From: Bondarzewia mesenterica
Lineage: Eukaryota > Basidiomycota > Agaricomycetes > Russulales > Bondarzewiaceae
DNA: 43,138 nucleotides
Reading direction: 5' to 3'
NCBI GenBank assembly: GCA_004802705.1
Contig: SGPL01000282.1
Span: 1 to 43,138 of the forward strand
How positions within the stretch are numbered: position 1 is the first letter of the stretch; every line of letters starts with the position of its first letter. The position numbers and the translations under genes are program-made. Of this stretch, positions 18,900 to 30,799 are shown in pieces. Below the pieces are notes generated by a model. The model did not search any database. It was not told where the DNA came from and saw nothing but the letters and a program-made list of their open reading frames with translations.

Positions 18900-21700
18900 T
18901 ATTAAAAAAAAAGGAATCAATGATAAATAAATAGAATGCACTTACTAGCATCCTTTTTCTCTTTGCTCTTCTTATTCAGCCTTCTTTGCTGAATTTATTA
19001 TTAAGCAGAAGCCCAGTAATGAAGCAGAATTTATTACATTTATATTACAAAATATAGATTGACTTATCTGTTATAGTAAGCATATTGATGACTGGTGCTC
19101 CAGAGCTTGGCTCTAGCTCTGATGATTAATATGCTTATATAATATAAAAACAAAAGCATAAAATATATAAAAAGAGTTATAATTTTCATTTTATAGAAGA
19201 TGAACACTATCACAGTCAATAGTTTTTCTTGCACTCTCAAAAGTGACCTATCAAAACTTGTGTCTCATATAGTAGTGCCCTAGATGTTGAATTTTAGAGC
19301 AGCAGTACACATGCATTAGGCCATAAGTGGTGCAGTAGGAAAATAATATACATGCCATGACCATCTAATTACTCACCACACTCTGCATAATCTACTATAC
19401 CCTCATACAAAGCTATAGATGTGTGGCTCTAACATTTAAGATCATTTGTGACTGTAGATGCCTAAAATCTAAATTTTATTAAAGGCTTGATTATCTTAGA
19501 ATAGTTTAAAATCTATATTTGAACAGATCTGCATAATTCTAAAAATCTATAAACTTTCTTAATTGAGATTAATTGAGGTTATTATATAATTTTTGAGATT
19601 TTCTTGTCCTCCAGAACTTTATCATCTTGGATGCATTTTTACCCTACAATAATTACATTTAAATGACAGATTTGTCTTTGGATAGCAAAGAAAGTAGCTT
19701 CTGCTTGCTTAATATAATGCATAATTTACATGAGCTATTTTTTGACCTCCCCTCAAAATTTGAAAAACTGGTTAGATTACAATTGATTACAATTTATGGC
19801 TAGAGTCATTATAAAATGGTAAGTCTTCTGCAACTCACCTAGCTTCATTTATTTTATAGTATGTTTTCACCAGTAAGTGAAACAATAAGTTTGATTTAAG
19901 TTTATCTTCAGCTACCAGGTCACACCACTCAAAACAAGCTCTACTAGTAAGTATTGCTCTAGTGATATAAATAACATTATCTAGTATTACCTTTATATAT
20001 GTCCCCTTTTCTGCTCTGTCTCTCTTTATTTTATTTTTAGTTTGTTGGCCCTAGTTTAAAGGTAAGTATAACACCTACACTGCTCATAATTTTAGCAGCA
20101 CTATATTCTAACTCAATAACATTACAGATAATAACAATAATGCTGAGAGAGATAATGTAGTAAAAATAATAAGATAGTATGATCACTTGCAATGTTAGTC
20201 TTGCCTTGAGTAGTAGGACAGCAGTCAAGGGCAAAAAAATAGGACGAACATGGTATAAAGATAGCAACAGTCAAGCTAAATAGGATAACATTGACATGTG
20301 TATTTTTTGATTATTGCTTTTTCATTCTGTTGACTGTTAATTTGCTCTATCTCACTGCTTCCTCTTAGATGCATATATTTTTTGGATCCTGACCACATTA
20401 TTCCTCATTCAAATTTGACACCCCTTATCCCTCTTATTCCTCATGCTAGCACCAATAGTGCTTTTAAATTGGGTCTAAAGCCTATCATCTTCGAGCCTCT
20501 CATCACCACAAACTTTATCTTATGCTGCTCTACACACTCTTATACAAGTTAATATCATACATTGCCTTTTTTCTCATGTTAATGTCTTGCCCATCATCAT
20601 CTGCATCGACACTCTTATCAATGATAAGATATCTACATGATCACTCAAAAATGTTTTCATTATCTTTGGTTCAGTGTTCAGACTATGAGTCTACCACAAC
20701 AAAAGGTGAGCAGCTCTATCATTTGCCATATTTATTTATCTTAGCTGTAACTAACATATATGTCAATAAAAACTCTCACTAAGCACTACTTCATCCCAGT
20801 CTCTTTTTTGTTGGCTTAAAATGCTTCTGATGTATAACAGTATACACTTTTTCATAAAGCAAGCAATAAATAATCATAGAGATGCAGTACTGATTAATAT
20901 AAGAATAGTTAGCCAGTAAGGTTCAAACAGTGGTAAGGAATAAAAGCTCAGATACATGAACAATTAGCTCATTGATTCTTGTTGAGTTATCAGAGGTTGA
21001 TTAACGTCCTTTAGTACTTTAATCCTTCAAGCTTCAAGACTTCTCACCTTTCAGATGACACCATTTCTTTATCTTACTGAACTCCTCAACCTTTTTGCTG
21101 CCACTGCAGTATGCTCTCTATTATAGTAAATTTATGCCACATAATAAATGTAAGTTTATTTTTGAGTAGTATGTATTTATCAGATACTCATCAATCACTG
21201 CAATGCAATGCTGATGATTAGTGAGAGCAAAAAATGCATACTTAGTGTCATGCTATAAATTTGTTCTAAGGAAATTGAAAAGATATGAAAAGCACAAGTG
21301 AGCACACTCAAATTATACCAATTAGCTTCAATAGGCAAAATAAACTCAAGCATCCAGGCTGGCTCTGAATTTATGTTATTCAGAGAATAGTTTGAGTATT
21401 ATTGAGGGAGTTCTATTTTATTGCTCAACTAGACTCGAAGAGACAGAATGCCTTAGATGCCAAAGGGGAGCCAAAGAAGTGTAGTCAAGGGATGAATGGT
21501 GGAGTGAACTAGACTGGAGAAGTTGAAGGAACTCACTAGAGATGAACACAGATGAACATGGGAGATTCTGAGCTTGACAGTAGCTTCAGCAAGATCAGAT
21601 CAACTAGATGGAAAGAAAATGAGAGGACATAGATGTGATCTTGAATTGAATTGAAGGCATAAGATGTAAATGTAGATGGTGAATTTAACATAGATCCATG
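18900..21700. other. Anonymous AT-rich sequence, no gene seen
   Basis: No protein motif was recognised in six frames. Open frames at 20037-20267 (minus) and 20522-20782 (plus) are short and uncharacterised. A small imperfect palindrome (CAGAGCT...AGCTCTG) at about 19100-19122 might be a transposon edge, but I cannot pair it with a matching left end. Confidence 0.45.
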
Positions 21701-22166
21701 ATATANNNTAGACTTGNNNTNGACTNCANTNAGTGTAGACTTATGANATANACTTGANTNTAGNNTAGACTTCATGACTNTANANNNNNNNNNNNNNNNN
21801 NNNNNNNNNNNNNNNNNNNNNNNNNNNNNNNNNNNNNNNNNNNNNNNNNNNNNNNNNNNNNNNNNNNNNNNNNNNNNNNNNNNNNNNNNNNNNNNNNNNN
21901 NNNNNNNNNNNNNNNNNNNNNNNNNNNNNNNNNNNNNNNNNNNNNNNNNNNNNNNNNNNNNNNNNNNNNNNNNNNNNNNNNNNNNNNNNNNNNNNNNNNN
22001 NNNNNNNNNNNNNNNNNNNNNNNNNNNNNNNNNNNNNNNNNNNNNNNNNNNNNNNNNNNNNNNNNNNNNNNNNNNNNNNNNNNNNNNNNNNNNNNNNNNN
22101 NNNNNNNNNNNNNNNNNNNNNNNNNNNNNNNNNNNNNNNNNNNNNNNNNNNNNNNNNNNNNNNNNN
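21700..22166. other. Degenerate TAGACTT repeat running into a sequencing gap
   Basis: 21700-21784 contains repeated TAGACTTG/TAGACTTATGA words interspersed with N, and 21785-22166 is a run of 382 N. The sequence after the gap starts with ...AATAGACTAGA. This suggests a tandem or low-complexity repeat that the assembly could not resolve. Confidence 0.75.
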
Positions 22167-22998
22167 TGAACTAGAATAATAGACTAGATTGTTTGGAGGA
22201 TTTCTCCTCTCCTTTTATATGTACAAAGAGGCTATGCTACAAATGCAACACAAATATATCTACAATAAACTCCTTGGGTAGAACCAATGAGACCCTAGCT
22301 TTCTNCATTAATAAGCAATAAAGTGGGTCAGAATTGCAAATATAAGGATGTGAGTTCAACAGTATCCACTTGAACTCCATGGAGTGATCCACATCAATTA
22401 CAAATCAAAAAGAATGATTTGCATTAAGAAAGAGGCCAGATTAATCTTAGACTTTTTGCCCAATCACACTTTTAAAAAGAATTTCAAATTGAATGTAAAA
22501 TTGATCAAATCTGCACAGCTGAGCTATNCATCTTTATNNGATTATGCGATTNATAATCTATATACACNTAAGGTCTATANGTCAATTGATCATAACCTTA
22601 TCAGACCTCAATTTGGATTCTTGTGTAATAATTCAAATATCNCTTTTATTAACTTTGCCAACTTGCATGCAGTAAAGAAAAAAATCAAAAGAGAATTACT
22701 GAGTGGGGGTTTTTTATTNAACAAAGTCAGTAGCCAGGTGTGAGTGAAGGTGAAAGGCAAATGTAACCTCAAGATAAAGTCTTAAGATAGGAAAGAATNG
22801 AGGAAATGAAAAAAAAATAAGTCNAATGAGTAAGAAAATAAAAGAAACTCATGCATATGTATAAGATGAGTTGGAGACGTGCATGGATAGGAAAAATTCA
22901 AAATTTCATCAGTTTCTTCTTTTAAGAGGGCTGGGGAGGGCATGCTAAAAAAAAAAGGTAAAGAGCAGAGAGGATAATCATGCCCATAAAATGAATGA
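22167..22998. other. Unassigned sequence; possible minus-strand LTR fragment
   Basis: On the minus strand, 22265-22200 reads like the promoter/leader part of an LTR (a TATAAAAGGAGAGGAG-type box at about 22206-22221, with ATATATTTGTGTTGC upstream). I could not find a second copy to prove it. A 119-codon plus-strand open frame (22384-22743) has no recognised domain and contains several N; I do not call it a gene. Confidence 0.35.
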
Positions 22999-24083
22999 TG
23001 ATGAGCACCCTTGCTCCCTAGCCTTAAAGACTACTATTTTTGCCTTTTAGCTTCAGATCNAGAACCTTCACCATCTTCGTCCATTTGTAATGTCTTGCGA
23101 TCTCTACTGACATTTTGTGATCTATTGCAATTTTNCCTCAGCTTGGCTGCTTCNACTCCTNATCACAAGACCTTTCCTTGTCNATGCTCTAGACCTTTTC
23201 TACATGTCAGACCTTCATGATCGATGATGCCGAGCAGCACTCAAGGCCATTTGTTCAGCGCAATCACTTTCAATATGATTGGCTGACNATCTGTGACATT
23301 GNCTGCAACCTGTTTTAATCTAATATTGCTCAGAGCACACGCACCTCCATTCCAACATTTTATCGCATGTTATTTCTAGGAGACTTCACAGGGCACCNAT
23401 TGGGTTTGCCAGATTACCTTTTACCTTTCAATNTTACATGCTTTCANTTCCTTTTGAACTGATGCCANATTACCAGTTGCTGAATGTTTTTGTTNTTATT
23501 TTTCATTNNATTTCTTCCTACTCTGACTTCACCTTTATTTGCTCATTTTCTACCTTCATCGTATAATGTTCACTATATCTTTCAGTCTCTCTTCTCTGCT
23601 CCTCACTCAGTATATAAGCTATGATACATCTCTGCAAAATATCAGATCAGTCTCCAGACTTCAAACTTTATTTTACCTATGCAAACTGTGATTGCGACTT
23701 ACGACCTGCAACTTTTGACTTTGACTTTGCTGCGACTTACTGTGACCTTCAACATTGCTGCCACTTATTGTTATCTTAGTAACTTCATCCCCTCAACATC
23801 ACTCATCTACCTTTATTATAATGCTTCATCTCTATATCCTATTCATCCTCTCATTCTATAACATCTCGGACCTTTGGCCACAAATATTGCACCAACTTCA
23901 CACTTTTATCAGAATATTGCTTTAATATCGCACCTAATTGCATGCTCTCATTTATCTTTCATATCCATCCACTCACACACCTGTNTTTTTGCAGCAGATG
24001 TCTACTCGACTCANCCTCTTGCACATTACCTATAGTGTCTTTTGGGGTGTTATTTCTCCTNTAGAGGCATCACAAGTGTATTA
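22999..24083 (+). repeat. 5' LTR of the Ty3/gypsy element
   Basis: Starts TGATGAGCACCC and ends GTGTATTA, where the 3' LTR ends CTATCA, so the terminal CA has mutated to TA. TATA box TATATAA at 23611-23617. The open frame at 23679-23861 lies within the LTR and is not a gene. Confidence 0.92.
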
Positions 24084-24484
24084 TTTTAGAGCCCACCATG
24101 AGGGGTGAGGTTTCAAGATTGCTGCTGAAGGTCGATANCATTTATCTTAACCTACTGCTACTTATGATCTTNAACAAAGATTTATTGCCATTTTTTCAAA
24201 ACCCTCAGGATCTCACCAATGCTTCACTCTTCTCAGCCAATGACATTATACTAGAACACCTCTCCNATCACTATAATNTTTCATTNCCATTATCATCTCT
24301 GCCTTTACAACCTATTGATACCTCCTATTATGCAACTCCATCCATTTCACCACCTCTGATGTCACCACTAGATTCTGATCAGTCTTTGCTCAATTTATCA
24401 CTCTGACTCCATTACACTCCACTCTCTAGCGATTTCAGGTCACAACCCCTAGCCATTACAACATAATTTATTATCCACTTCACA

Positions 24485-26100
24485 ATGGCTCCTTCGATGT
24501 CTACATGCAGTNATTGCACCACACCTACCTTTGATACTAAACAATCACATAAACTCTNTCGATANNTTATCGACCTCAAATTCCACTTCACTTGCTCAGA
24601 GGTTACCAATGATGAAGAAAAGAAGACCCATGCTTGCNGATTTCTCAATGTTAACACTTGTGAACTTTGGCAGTCATTGGTTAAATATACAGATACTGTG
24701 AAGACCTATGAAGACTTTAAGTNAGTGATCTACAAGTTATATCCTNGAGCTAAAGAAGATAGGAAGTAGTNAATCACAGATATGGACAAGCTCATCAGTN
24801 AACATTTTAGAATTATAATCCTCTCTATTGGTGATCTCAGTGAATATCATCACCANTTCCTTAACATCACCACCTTCTTGATCACAAAACAATGCCTTTC
24901 TACTCCTGAACAAAGTCGTGTCTTTACTCAAGGATTCCACCCCAAATTATGGGCTCAAGTTTCACAGTGCCTCCAGCTGAAGTCTCTAGACCACTTTTTT
25001 TGACAATCTATATGATATTCAGGAAGTTCATGATGTGGCGTGATTTGTTCTTTATGGCACTACTTCAGTAGTACAGCCCACTAACATCTCTTCATTGCCG
25101 TCGATCACACCTATAGCCTTGGTGACTGAAGTNAAAATGGAAGACCTTGCGACTATATTCNAATGCATTACTAAGACTTTTGTCAAGGCCTTTAGTGGTC
25201 AACAAGCTGTCGCACCCCCTTGTCCCCCTCTGAACCCCAAAACCACTGGTCACTGCACNTTTTGTGGCAATGCTAGACATTATATGCGAGAATGCCCTGA
25301 GGTCAAAGTNTATATTCACNAGAGCAAGTGCAGGTGCAATTCTGAAGGCAAGGTCATCCTATCATCTGAAGCATTTATTNCATGAAGCATTTTGGGTCTC
25401 TAGTTGAAGGAGCGCATCGATGAATAACATCNCTACAACTCAGAACAGATCGCTCAAGGCCAGCTGCTTCTTAATGTCTTACCAAANATCTACTATGATC
25501 ATTCNACACTCACACCCACTGATCCACCTNCCCCTGTGATCAANATAACTGTGTACCTCNCTGCTTATTATTTGACCACAGATAATTACATNANCAGCCT
25601 TGAATGTGAACTGTTTNAACTTTGCAATCAGTGACAATCCAGGACTACGATCATGTGATGCCCTGAAGCTAACAGTAATGAGGAAGCTAGTAATAACACT
25701 CCCAAAGTACTGCATCCCATTGCTTCAAAGACTTTGTGCCTAATTCCCTATGTCNAGGTCCCTCCTTGTATAAATTTGGCACCTGCAGAGCCCACACATT
25801 ATGTAGATCCTCCCATTTATTCCTACACTGCAGCTCATGATGCGACTTATATCCTACCTGTCAATAAAGTCACCAATGAGGTTCTACAACTACCTNCAAT
25901 AAAGAAGCCAGAATTAGCATATCGCACAATAGTGCTGATCTATGATGAGGCAGTCANGAAAGATGTCTATGACNGTGCAATGTCTTCACCTATCACAATC
26001 ACTCAGCATGAGCTTTTATCACTCTCTTCAGAAGTTCATGCCCAGATTTAGAAGCAACTGCTGGCCGATGCATACCTCAGCATGACAGTAGCCAAGCTGA
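24485..26100 (+). pseudogene. Ty3/gypsy gag with CCHC zinc knuckle (broken)
   Basis: The likely start is the ATG at 24485 (MAPSMSTCS). A gag capsid-like part follows: IDLKFHFTC, WQSLVKYTDTVKTYEDF (about 24670), KLYP, ISIGDLSEYHH-type sequence (about 24830), and LWAQVSQCLQLKS (about 24950). A canonical zinc knuckle C-X2-C-X4-H-X4-C is at 25254-25295 (cysteines, HYMREC), which binds nucleic acid in nucleocapsid proteins. Downstream, a linker rich in Thr/Pro (TPTDPPPPV, about 25510) leads to KVTNEVLQLP and SSPITITQHELLSLS (to about 26050). A frame break lies near 25000, and stops at 25383, 25631 and 26049 interrupt it. Confidence 0.82.
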
Positions 26101-26329
26101 GATCTTGATGCAAGATAATGTCCTCCCCTTTGCCCTTAATGATCTCAACCCACCCTGCAATATCAAAGATANTTCACCCAATATTGCNACAGCNTTATTT
26201 GTGCAAATCCTTTATTAGCCACTCATACCTTCCNAAGAATCTCTCATTATTCTGGACCCATATAAAGCCTACTTCAATTCACTTACACNTAATAAANAAC
26301 CCAAACTCTTCATTGTCACAAAGGAATCA

Positions 26330-26760
26330 TCTGCACTTTGCTCTATCCTACCCCTCATTGATCATTAANAGNGAGTCAAATCCATTGTCGATCTTGAGTC
26401 ACAGATTATCACAATGTCTGAAGAAGTCTGCAATGAATTGGCCCTCATATATGATCCTGATATCATGCTCAACATGCAATCAGTGAATAGAGAAATTGAA
26501 AAGTCTCTTAGTCTTGCATGCAATGTCCCATTCCTCATNNGNGATATCACACTNTATCTTCAAGTCCATGTTATTTGTGAACTAGCTTATGATATCCTCC
26601 TGGGCTGCCCCTTTGATGTCCTCACTGAAAGCATCATCAAGAACTTCACCAATAAGAATTAGACCATCACCATCCACGATCTGAATACTAGATGCAATGT
26701 GACCATACTGACATTAGCAAGAGGACCGCCACACTTTGTCGAAAGCAACAGGAAGGTTTT
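26330..26760 (+). pseudogene. Ty3/gypsy aspartic protease domain (degenerate)
   Basis: Motifs SQIITMSEEVCNELA (about 26400), LNMQSVNREIEKSLSL, DITXYLQVHVI and YDILLGCPFDVLTES (about 26590-26630) form a retropepsin-like domain of basidiomycete Ty3/gypsy elements. The ILLG flap-to-hydrophobic-Gly motif is intact. The catalytic D-S/P-G triplet expected before SQII is altered (reads as DLE at about 26391-26399). The domain ends at a TAG at 26660-26662 after NFTNKN; similar sequence (TITIHDLN) continues beyond this stop. Confidence 0.75.
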
Positions 26761-27039
26761 TTACAGATCGAGGATTTGATCAATGATTAAAAAGAACTTG
26801 TGCTCATCATAGCCATGGATACCCAATTGTGTCTGTAATTTAAAGCTTTTTTCCATCTTGACCCTTCTACCTCTCCACTCTTTAATATCTGACTCTCTTA
26901 TCTTTCTGCCTGCAATCCTGCAATATTTTCCTGATCTGACCCATTTGATTTTNACTTATCTCTTCTGTCTGTGTTTGCTCTAAATTCCACCTTTTAAGTT
27001 CTCATTNAATCTCTCCTATCAACTCTTCACAATGATCTG
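26761..27039 (+). other. Ty3/gypsy linker between protease and reverse transcriptase
   Basis: Low conservation; no motif recognised beyond scattered readable codons. Several stops are present. It connects the protease and reverse transcriptase regions of the same element. Confidence 0.5.
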
Positions 27040-28770
27040 GTCTTCGTCTTTACTNCAAAGCACAAGTACAAGCCTGTCACTCAAAAAGTATACCTGATCT
27101 TGGCTAAACTTCCTGATAAGTCTCACATTATTTATAATATCTCTAGTGATCTACTGGCAAACATGCCTTATCTCAGTCCAAACCTCCCACCATTCTCTCN
27201 CTTTGGTCACTACACTTCAGAACATCATGACATCATCGACAACATACACCCTAGTGATTTCTTTTAGCTNGCCAAACATGATCTTATGCATCACTTCATG
27301 TGTGTGCAGAATAAAGGCTTCGCTGTTAAATAACATCGAGCATGGCCACTTTNATGAAGATTTTTTTTCCTCCTGTTGATATGCTTATGGTCNCTCATAA
27401 GCCNTGGGTCCTTCATAATATGCTAATTCCTCCTGGGATCTATGANAAAGTCTGTGATNTTATCNACACCAAGATCGCAACTGNGGTTTATGAACCTTCA
27501 AACTCCTCCTATCATTCTCAATANTTTACTATCATCAAAAAGGATGGCTCTAGTCTTCACCTTGTCNACAGCCTCAAACTACTCAATGCANTCACCATCT
27601 AACATTNTTGGCATCTTACCCTATATAGATCAAATTGCCAAATAGTTCACTGGCCATGTCTATGGTGGCATGCTCGATCTCTATATCAGATATAATGAGC
27701 AAACTCTCATTGAGTCCTCACATAATTATACAACCTTTCAAACCNCCTATGGCACACTTCACCTTATCACTCTCCCTATGAGCTGGATGAATTCAGTCTC
27801 NATCTTNCATGATGATGTCACCTTTATCCTGCAACTCAAAATCTCTGACACCACTATCCNTTATATCGACAATATATCAGTTTGTGGCCCTGCGACTCAA
27901 TATTTGCTCATGGATNGATCACCTGAAACCCTTTTTACTAATCCTCACATTTATCACTTTGTCTANAAATACTTTCAAAATCACAATCATGTAGTCCAAT
28001 GCATGAATAACTCTAATAGAACCTTTTNTGGCCACAAAGTGATTCTCTGTTCACNCAAAATTATGATGGTCAGACATCACTGTGCTCCTGATAGTCANCT
28101 CCCTAAAGAACCTCACATCGAGAAGATCATCAACTNGAGTCTTTGCTGTAACTTATTNGAAGTTCATGCATTTCTCGAAATNATCAGCATTANTCACATT
28201 TTTATTTGCAACTTCATCCACCACACACATGCTCTCACCAAACTCATGTGTAAAGAAGAACCATTCCACTTTAGATTTAAACAAATAGCAGTGTAAGAGG
28301 ATCTCAAATCTGCTCTGCTTGCCTCTCCAGCTCTTCAACTGATCAACTACTCCTCTAAAGCCCTTGCCATCCTTGCTGTNGATGCCTCTCATANCGCCAT
28401 CAGATTCCATCTCTGTCAATGTGATCNNGACAACTCCAAAATCTGTTACTATGCCCAATTTAGCTTTATNACTCTCAATGACCATGAGTCNTAATTTTCT
28501 CAACCCAAGCTCAAACTTTATGGTCTTTTTCATGCCTTGTGATCCCTCAAGCTTTATCTCATTAGTGTTCACAATCTCACTATTGAAGTNGATGTGTACT
28601 ACATTAAAGGTATGCTCACCAATCCTGATCTCAAACTCAGCACCAGCATCAACTGCTAGATCCTGTTAATTTTCACCTTCTACTTTACTCTTGTCCACAT
28701 TCTGGGTACACTGCACACTCTCGATGGATTATCGCATTGCCTATCACAGCCTGATGACCTCACCAAACCC
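27040..28770 (+). pseudogene. Ty3/gypsy reverse transcriptase and RNase H (broken)
   Basis: Reverse transcriptase motifs: KYKPVTQKV (about 27065), HKPWVLHNMLIPPGIY (about 27400), TIIKKDGSSLHLV (about 27530), GGMLDLYIRYNEQTL (about 27665), LHLITLPMSWMNSV (about 27755), HDDVTFILQ, then the active site YIDN at 27862-27873. The usual motif is (Y/F)(V/I)DD, so the second catalytic Asp has become Asn (GAC/T to AAT). The first Asp, in MLDL, is kept. The longest uninterrupted stretch is 27670-28296. RNase H follows: LLASPALQLINYSSKA (about 28315), ILAVDASH, YYAQF, SQPKLKLYGL, YYIKGML (about 28590), FTLVHILGTLHTLDGLSH (about 28680). Stops at former Arg/Gln/Trp codons and one frame change at about 28296 mark it as dead. 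Confidence 0.85.
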
Positions 28771-30345
28771 TCTGATGACTTTGAAGATTGGGTCGACAAT
28801 GCATACAGTTTTCTTCACTTCATCAATCTATCTTTTACCAATCATGTGACCTATGTTATTGATATTACAATCACCGACAACACCACAGAAACAAACTCCA
28901 TCCTGAAACTCTCTTACAGTAACATCTCATGCTCTGAAAATGACCATGCTATTGATCGATGACTGGAACTAGTTCACACCTGACACAGATCTATGGTGCA
29001 TCTTGTGATACTTTCTNATGCTGAATACACCATCTTCCTCCAATACTGCACCAAATTCTTCATTGCCTCCAATAAGCTCTGGTACAAAGATCCTCATGGT
29101 CATCATAAGCTCATTGTATTTCTAGATCACTGTATTGCAATTNTAACTNCTTTACATGATGAAGTCGCACACAAGGGCATTTATGTGACTACTGCACTCA
29201 TCGCNCTTTACTTCTAGTGGCCAATGATGTGACAAAACATCACCTANTTTATTTGCACTTGCTACATNTGTCAACTTCGACAAACATCTAATATCCTCCT
29301 TCCTTCAACCATTACAATGCCTGCATCTCTCTTCNCAAAGATGTANATGGACACCATGCATATGCCCAAGGCTAGCAGCTTCAAATACCTCATCCAAGGC
29401 CACTGTTAAATCTCATATTACCCTAAATTCTACATACTTCAATGAGAATTGAGNGCTGCACTTACCGATTAAATATTNGAAGACATCCTGTGCTGATGGG
29501 GTACTCTCTGTGAGATCATCTCTAATAATGGCTCTGCATTCATCAAAGCTCTCACCTACCTCACGAAAAAGTACTATGTTCGACATATCTNCATCTCTAG
29601 CTACAACTCTCACATGAATAGTATCACCAAATGATCNCACTTNGATGTTCATCAAGCCCTCTTCAANGCAGTCGATAGTGACTAATCAAAATGAAACTGT
29701 GTAACTTATTNCATCTTCTGGGCTGATTGCATCACCNTTCATCGACATATGNGCTGCTCACCATACTTCACTGCAACTGGTACCCATCCCCTAGTTCCTC
29801 TCAACATCACNAAAGCAACATACCTTCTTTCTCNCNCATCTTCCTTCCTTTCNTTCACTGATCTTATTNCNCACTGCACTATCACTCTCCAGAAATGCAA
29901 ATTTAGCCTCCCTTCATTTCAAGGTTTATGAAGCTCNCATCTAAGCTGNGATTAAGTTTGAATGTGACCACATCACTACCATCCATGACTTCGACTTTCA
30001 ACCTAGCTCACTCATCTTTATGCAATATATCACGATCAAGAAGTCCCTCAACTGCAAGATGTGATCTTACTATACTGGTCCACTCNTNGTNATCTCTAGA
30101 AATTANAGTGGTGCTTATATCCTCTATGAACTCAATGGCTCTNTTCATGATTACCCTATCACTACCTTCTGTATCATCTTCTATTTTGCTCACTAGTCCA
30201 TCTCCCTTTCTGACCTCGACAAGCTATTCAATATTTCTGTGCAATGTCTTCAAGAACTCAAAAGCCTTACCCACTGCTGATTCTGAGGTGTTAGATGATA
30301 ACCTCATGACCTCACAGAATGAAGATCTCAACTAGGCNTGATAAA
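28771..30345 (+). pseudogene. Ty3/gypsy integrase and C-terminal domain (broken)
   Basis: The His-His-Cys-Cys zinc region is at about 29150-29290 (LHDEVAHKGIY, then CTCYICQL). Core: the first Asp in MDTMHMPKA (about 29346). The second motif, which should be S-D-N-G-S, reads ISNNGSAF at 29518-29541, Asp to Asn. The third region, around SYNSHMNSITK (about 29600), has Lys at 29629-29631 where the catalytic Glu is expected, followed by TGA. All fit G-to-A change. The C-terminal part (YYTGPL, SGAYILYELNGS, DYPITTF, about 30070-30170) matches the integrase tail of this lineage, and LSDLDKLFNISVQ (about 30205) its end. Before the zinc domain, 28771-28985 reads DDFEDWVDNAYSFLHF and similar. Confidence 0.83.
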
Positions 30346-30369
30346 ACCTTCTNCCTCATATACTTGTAA

Positions 30370-30413
30370 CTGAGGACAGTTGATATTTCAGTTAAGAGGA
30401 GGACTGATACTCA
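30370..30413 (+). other. First copy of the polypurine-tract region
   Basis: CTGAGGACAGT, then ATTTCAGTTAAGAGGAGGA, then CTGATACTCAC. The same arrangement recurs at 32344-32386 just before and into the 3' LTR (CTGAGGACAGT, AATTCAGTTAGGAGGAGA, TGATAAGCAC). The first copy follows pol directly, where the polypurine tract would normally sit. Confidence 0.75.
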
Positions 30414-30799
30414 CGATATTTCCATTTTATTTACTGCTACCTTTTTTTGATAATCATCGCAAGACTTTGNAACCCCTATCTCATTCTTTCCCATCACTAA
30501 TACTTCATCGATATCTTTGCGCTATGTTTTTTNTTAAGTNACATTGACAATCTGATCAAATTTGTGCAAACNTCNTAAAGTTTTATGGCCATGATGATNT
30601 ACTAAGCCTTTNTCTATTNTTNTATTTTNTTTTTTGCTTTTTTTTTCTATTTTCTTGCTGCTATGTCTTTACAGACTTCAAAAACCTCGCACAATNACAT
30701 TTATAAAAACAAACACAAAACATTGTGGTATATTTANAAGTACAAGAAGAGGAGGAGGCACTGCATGATCTTTCAGAAATCAAGAACACGCAAGACTAC
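30414..30799. other. Downstream flank of the antisense gene
   Basis: T-rich sequence with many N; no coding motif recognised. It would be the 3' untranslated side of the minus-strand gene. The plus-strand open frames over 30663-31100 are shadows of that gene. Confidence 0.5.

Noticed and set aside
9935..19125. Possible terminal inverted repeat pair (AGCTCTG words near 9965 and 19100) delimiting KDZ copy 1
   Set aside because: The match is only about seven bases with differing flanks, and no equivalent is present around copy 2, so chance is likely.
21774..22169. 131-codon open frame
   Set aside because: It consists almost entirely of N (sequencing gap).
22384..22743. 119-codon plus-strand open frame
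   Set aside because: Lys/Asn/Ile-rich with several N; no recognised motif and no supporting context.
28153..28572. 139-codon minus-strand frame opposite the gypsy reverse transcriptase/RNase H
   Set aside because: Shadow frame: the plus strand carries the clear RNase H motifs, and the minus frame shows no motif or splice sites, in contrast to the antisense gene at 30800-32150.
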